DNA from: an uncultured Parvibacter sp.
Lineage (GTDB): Bacteria > Actinomycetota > Coriobacteriia > Coriobacteriales > Eggerthellaceae
Reading direction: 5' to 3'
DNA length: 14,580 bases
NCBI GenBank assembly: GCA_910587945.1
Contig: CAJUNI010000055.1
Location: forward strand, 1-14,580
The position numbers and the translations under genes are program-made. The notes under the pieces are model-generated. The model saw only the letters and a list, made by a program, of their open reading frames with translations, was not told the DNA's origin and ran no database searches. This document shows positions 13,713-14,580 of this stretch, piece after piece; position 1 is the stretch's first letter; every line of letters starts with the position of its first letter.

Positions 13713-14580
13713 ATGGGATTTCATGTGCCTCGTGTCACTATCAACATTGATTTCAAAGAAGGCAGTTCGTTCGGGGAACTCAGTTTGATTTCGGTGGGCT
13801 ATGGCCTTCATCAAGCCTGGATCTACAGCTCGATGTTTGACAAGGGCGGCATCTTTGGAAGTGCCATGGTCCAAGCCGGCCCCACCAACGAGGTTATTTC
13901 CCTGGCCTACTTCATTTCCATCCTGGTTTACGGCGCCTTGCTTTTATTAGCCAGCGCCATGGATACCAAACTCATTCGTCTTTTGCATTCTCTGCCCGTT
14001 TTGGCAGGAGCCGCTCTCCTGGGGACCGTGGGCACCCTATTACTATTAGCACCTGCCCTTACCGGCCAAGATGCGGTATTGCTTTCCTGCCTGTCAGGAG
14101 TGCTGACCGGAGCCGGGTCCTGTGTTCTTTTGTTGGCCTGGGGCATTGCCTTTTCTCGCCAAGATAGTGCCTCCATCGTCATCAATGGCGCGTTAACCAT
14201 TGCCATTGGGTTTGGCGTCTACGGGCTTGTACTCCACAGCCTACCCTTCCCCTTGGGCGGTATTGCAAGCGCTCTTATCCCTGTCTGCGAAGTGCTGCTT
14301 TTAATGCTGCTTCAACGGCGGATTAGCCTGGACTTCGAAGAGCGGCAGCTCATGTTCAACCCGCTACCCATTAATCATGCCCGTTTCGTGTTGCGCTTTG
14401 GACTTCCGGTGTTTCTCTTGGGCTTGGCACTCGGCATTCTGCGGCAAACCTCTATTGAGACGGTGTTGCCCGGCATTGGTTTTGCCGACCAGTCCATCAT
14501 TTTCTTGACCTCCTGTGGCGCCACCATACTCATCATGGTTACGTTTTTGGCTTTAGGCGGAAACGAGCGCTGGCACACGT
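13713..14580 (+). CDS. membrane-domain regulator, probable LuxR-type, N-terminal part (partial)
   Basis: 289 codons are visible and the frame runs off the right edge. GGAGGG lies five bases before the ATG. The visible part is hydrophobic, with about eight membrane spans near residues 22-42, 61-82, 93-113, 121-146, 154-175, 180-200, 226-245 and 260-282. The motif YGLHQAWIYSSMF (30-42) and the GAGSCVLLLAWG segment (133-144) fit the multi-pass sensor domain that precedes a LuxR-type helix-turn-helix in many Eggerthellaceae regulators. The DNA-binding domain itself is outside the window, so the LuxR call is inferred. Such regulators commonly sit beside molybdoenzyme genes in these bacteria and are thought to respond to the enzyme's substrate. 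A transporter-like protein is the main alternative. Confidence 0.7.
   Translation, partial: MGFHVPRVTINIDFKEGSSFGELSLISVGYGLHQAWIYSSMFDKGGIFGSAMVQAGPTNEVISLAYFISILVYGALLLLASAMDTKLIRLLHSLPVLAGAALLGTVGTLLLLAPALTGQDAVLLSCLSGVLTGAGSCVLLLAWGIAFSRQDSASIVINGALTIAIGFGVYGLVLHSLPFPLGGIASALIPVCEVLLLMLLQRRISLDFEERQLMFNPLPINHARFVLRFGLPVFLLGLALGILRQTSIETVLPGIGFADQSIIFLTSCGATILIMVTFLALGGNERWHT

Noticed and set aside
13554..13874. 106-codon minus frame overlapping the regulator start
   Set aside because: Antisense to the regulator gene and through the hairpin at 13561-13597; no supporting signals.
1..14580. CRISPR array, tRNA, rRNA, integrase or intact transposase
   Set aside because: I looked for regularly spaced repeats, cloverleaf-like stretches and recombinase motifs and saw none.

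Overview
The window looks like part of the chromosome of an anaerobic member of the Coriobacteriia, most likely Eggerthellaceae (the Eggerthella/Slackia/Denitrobacterium side). The evidence is a very large Tat-exported molybdopterin enzyme of the type these bacteria carry in many copies, together with a regulator-like protein whose N-terminus is a multi-pass membrane domain, as in their LuxR-type regulators. This placement is from protein style only; there is no rRNA or other marker.

Layout. On the minus strand, from about 7320 down to 181, lies a respiratory cluster: catalytic molybdenum subunit (7319-3771), four-cluster ferredoxin subunit (3755-3096), DmsC-type membrane anchor (3089-2175), then, past a terminator-like hairpin, a NapG-like periplasmic ferredoxin (1925-1209) and a NapH-like membrane iron-sulfur protein (1197-181). 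A further minus-strand gene may begin at 30. The intergenic stretch 7320-7688 carries a strongly structured sequence that would form the 5' leader of the molybdenum operon. On the plus strand, 7689-10621 encodes a coiled-coil protein of unknown function and a divergent UvrD-like protein with several eroded catalytic motifs. After a textbook terminator comes a 0.6-kb convergent gap (10622-11235) holding a 37-bp inverted repeat around an AT-rich core. Back on the minus strand, 12788-11236 encodes a putative double winged-helix protein and a TorD/DmsD-type chaperone. From 12954 rightwards are a sigma-A-like promoter, a small exported protein of unknown function, a hairpin, and the N-terminal 289 codons of the membrane regulator, cut off by the window edge.

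How it fits together. The Tat-exported molybdoenzyme with its DmsB/DmsC partners would take electrons from menaquinol to reduce an outside substrate. NapG/NapH offers a second quinol-oxidising route. TorD would hold the catalytic subunit until cofactor loading and export. The membrane regulator and the winged-helix protein are candidate regulators. The substrate cannot be read from the sequence; resemblance to the acetylene hydratase/transhydroxylase/catechol dehydroxylase branch is an inference from motifs. The most unusual elements are the structured leader, the 37-bp inverted-repeat element, the degenerate helicase-like protein with its unknown partner, and a repeated ATCATCC/GGATGAT inverted pair in two intergenic regions.
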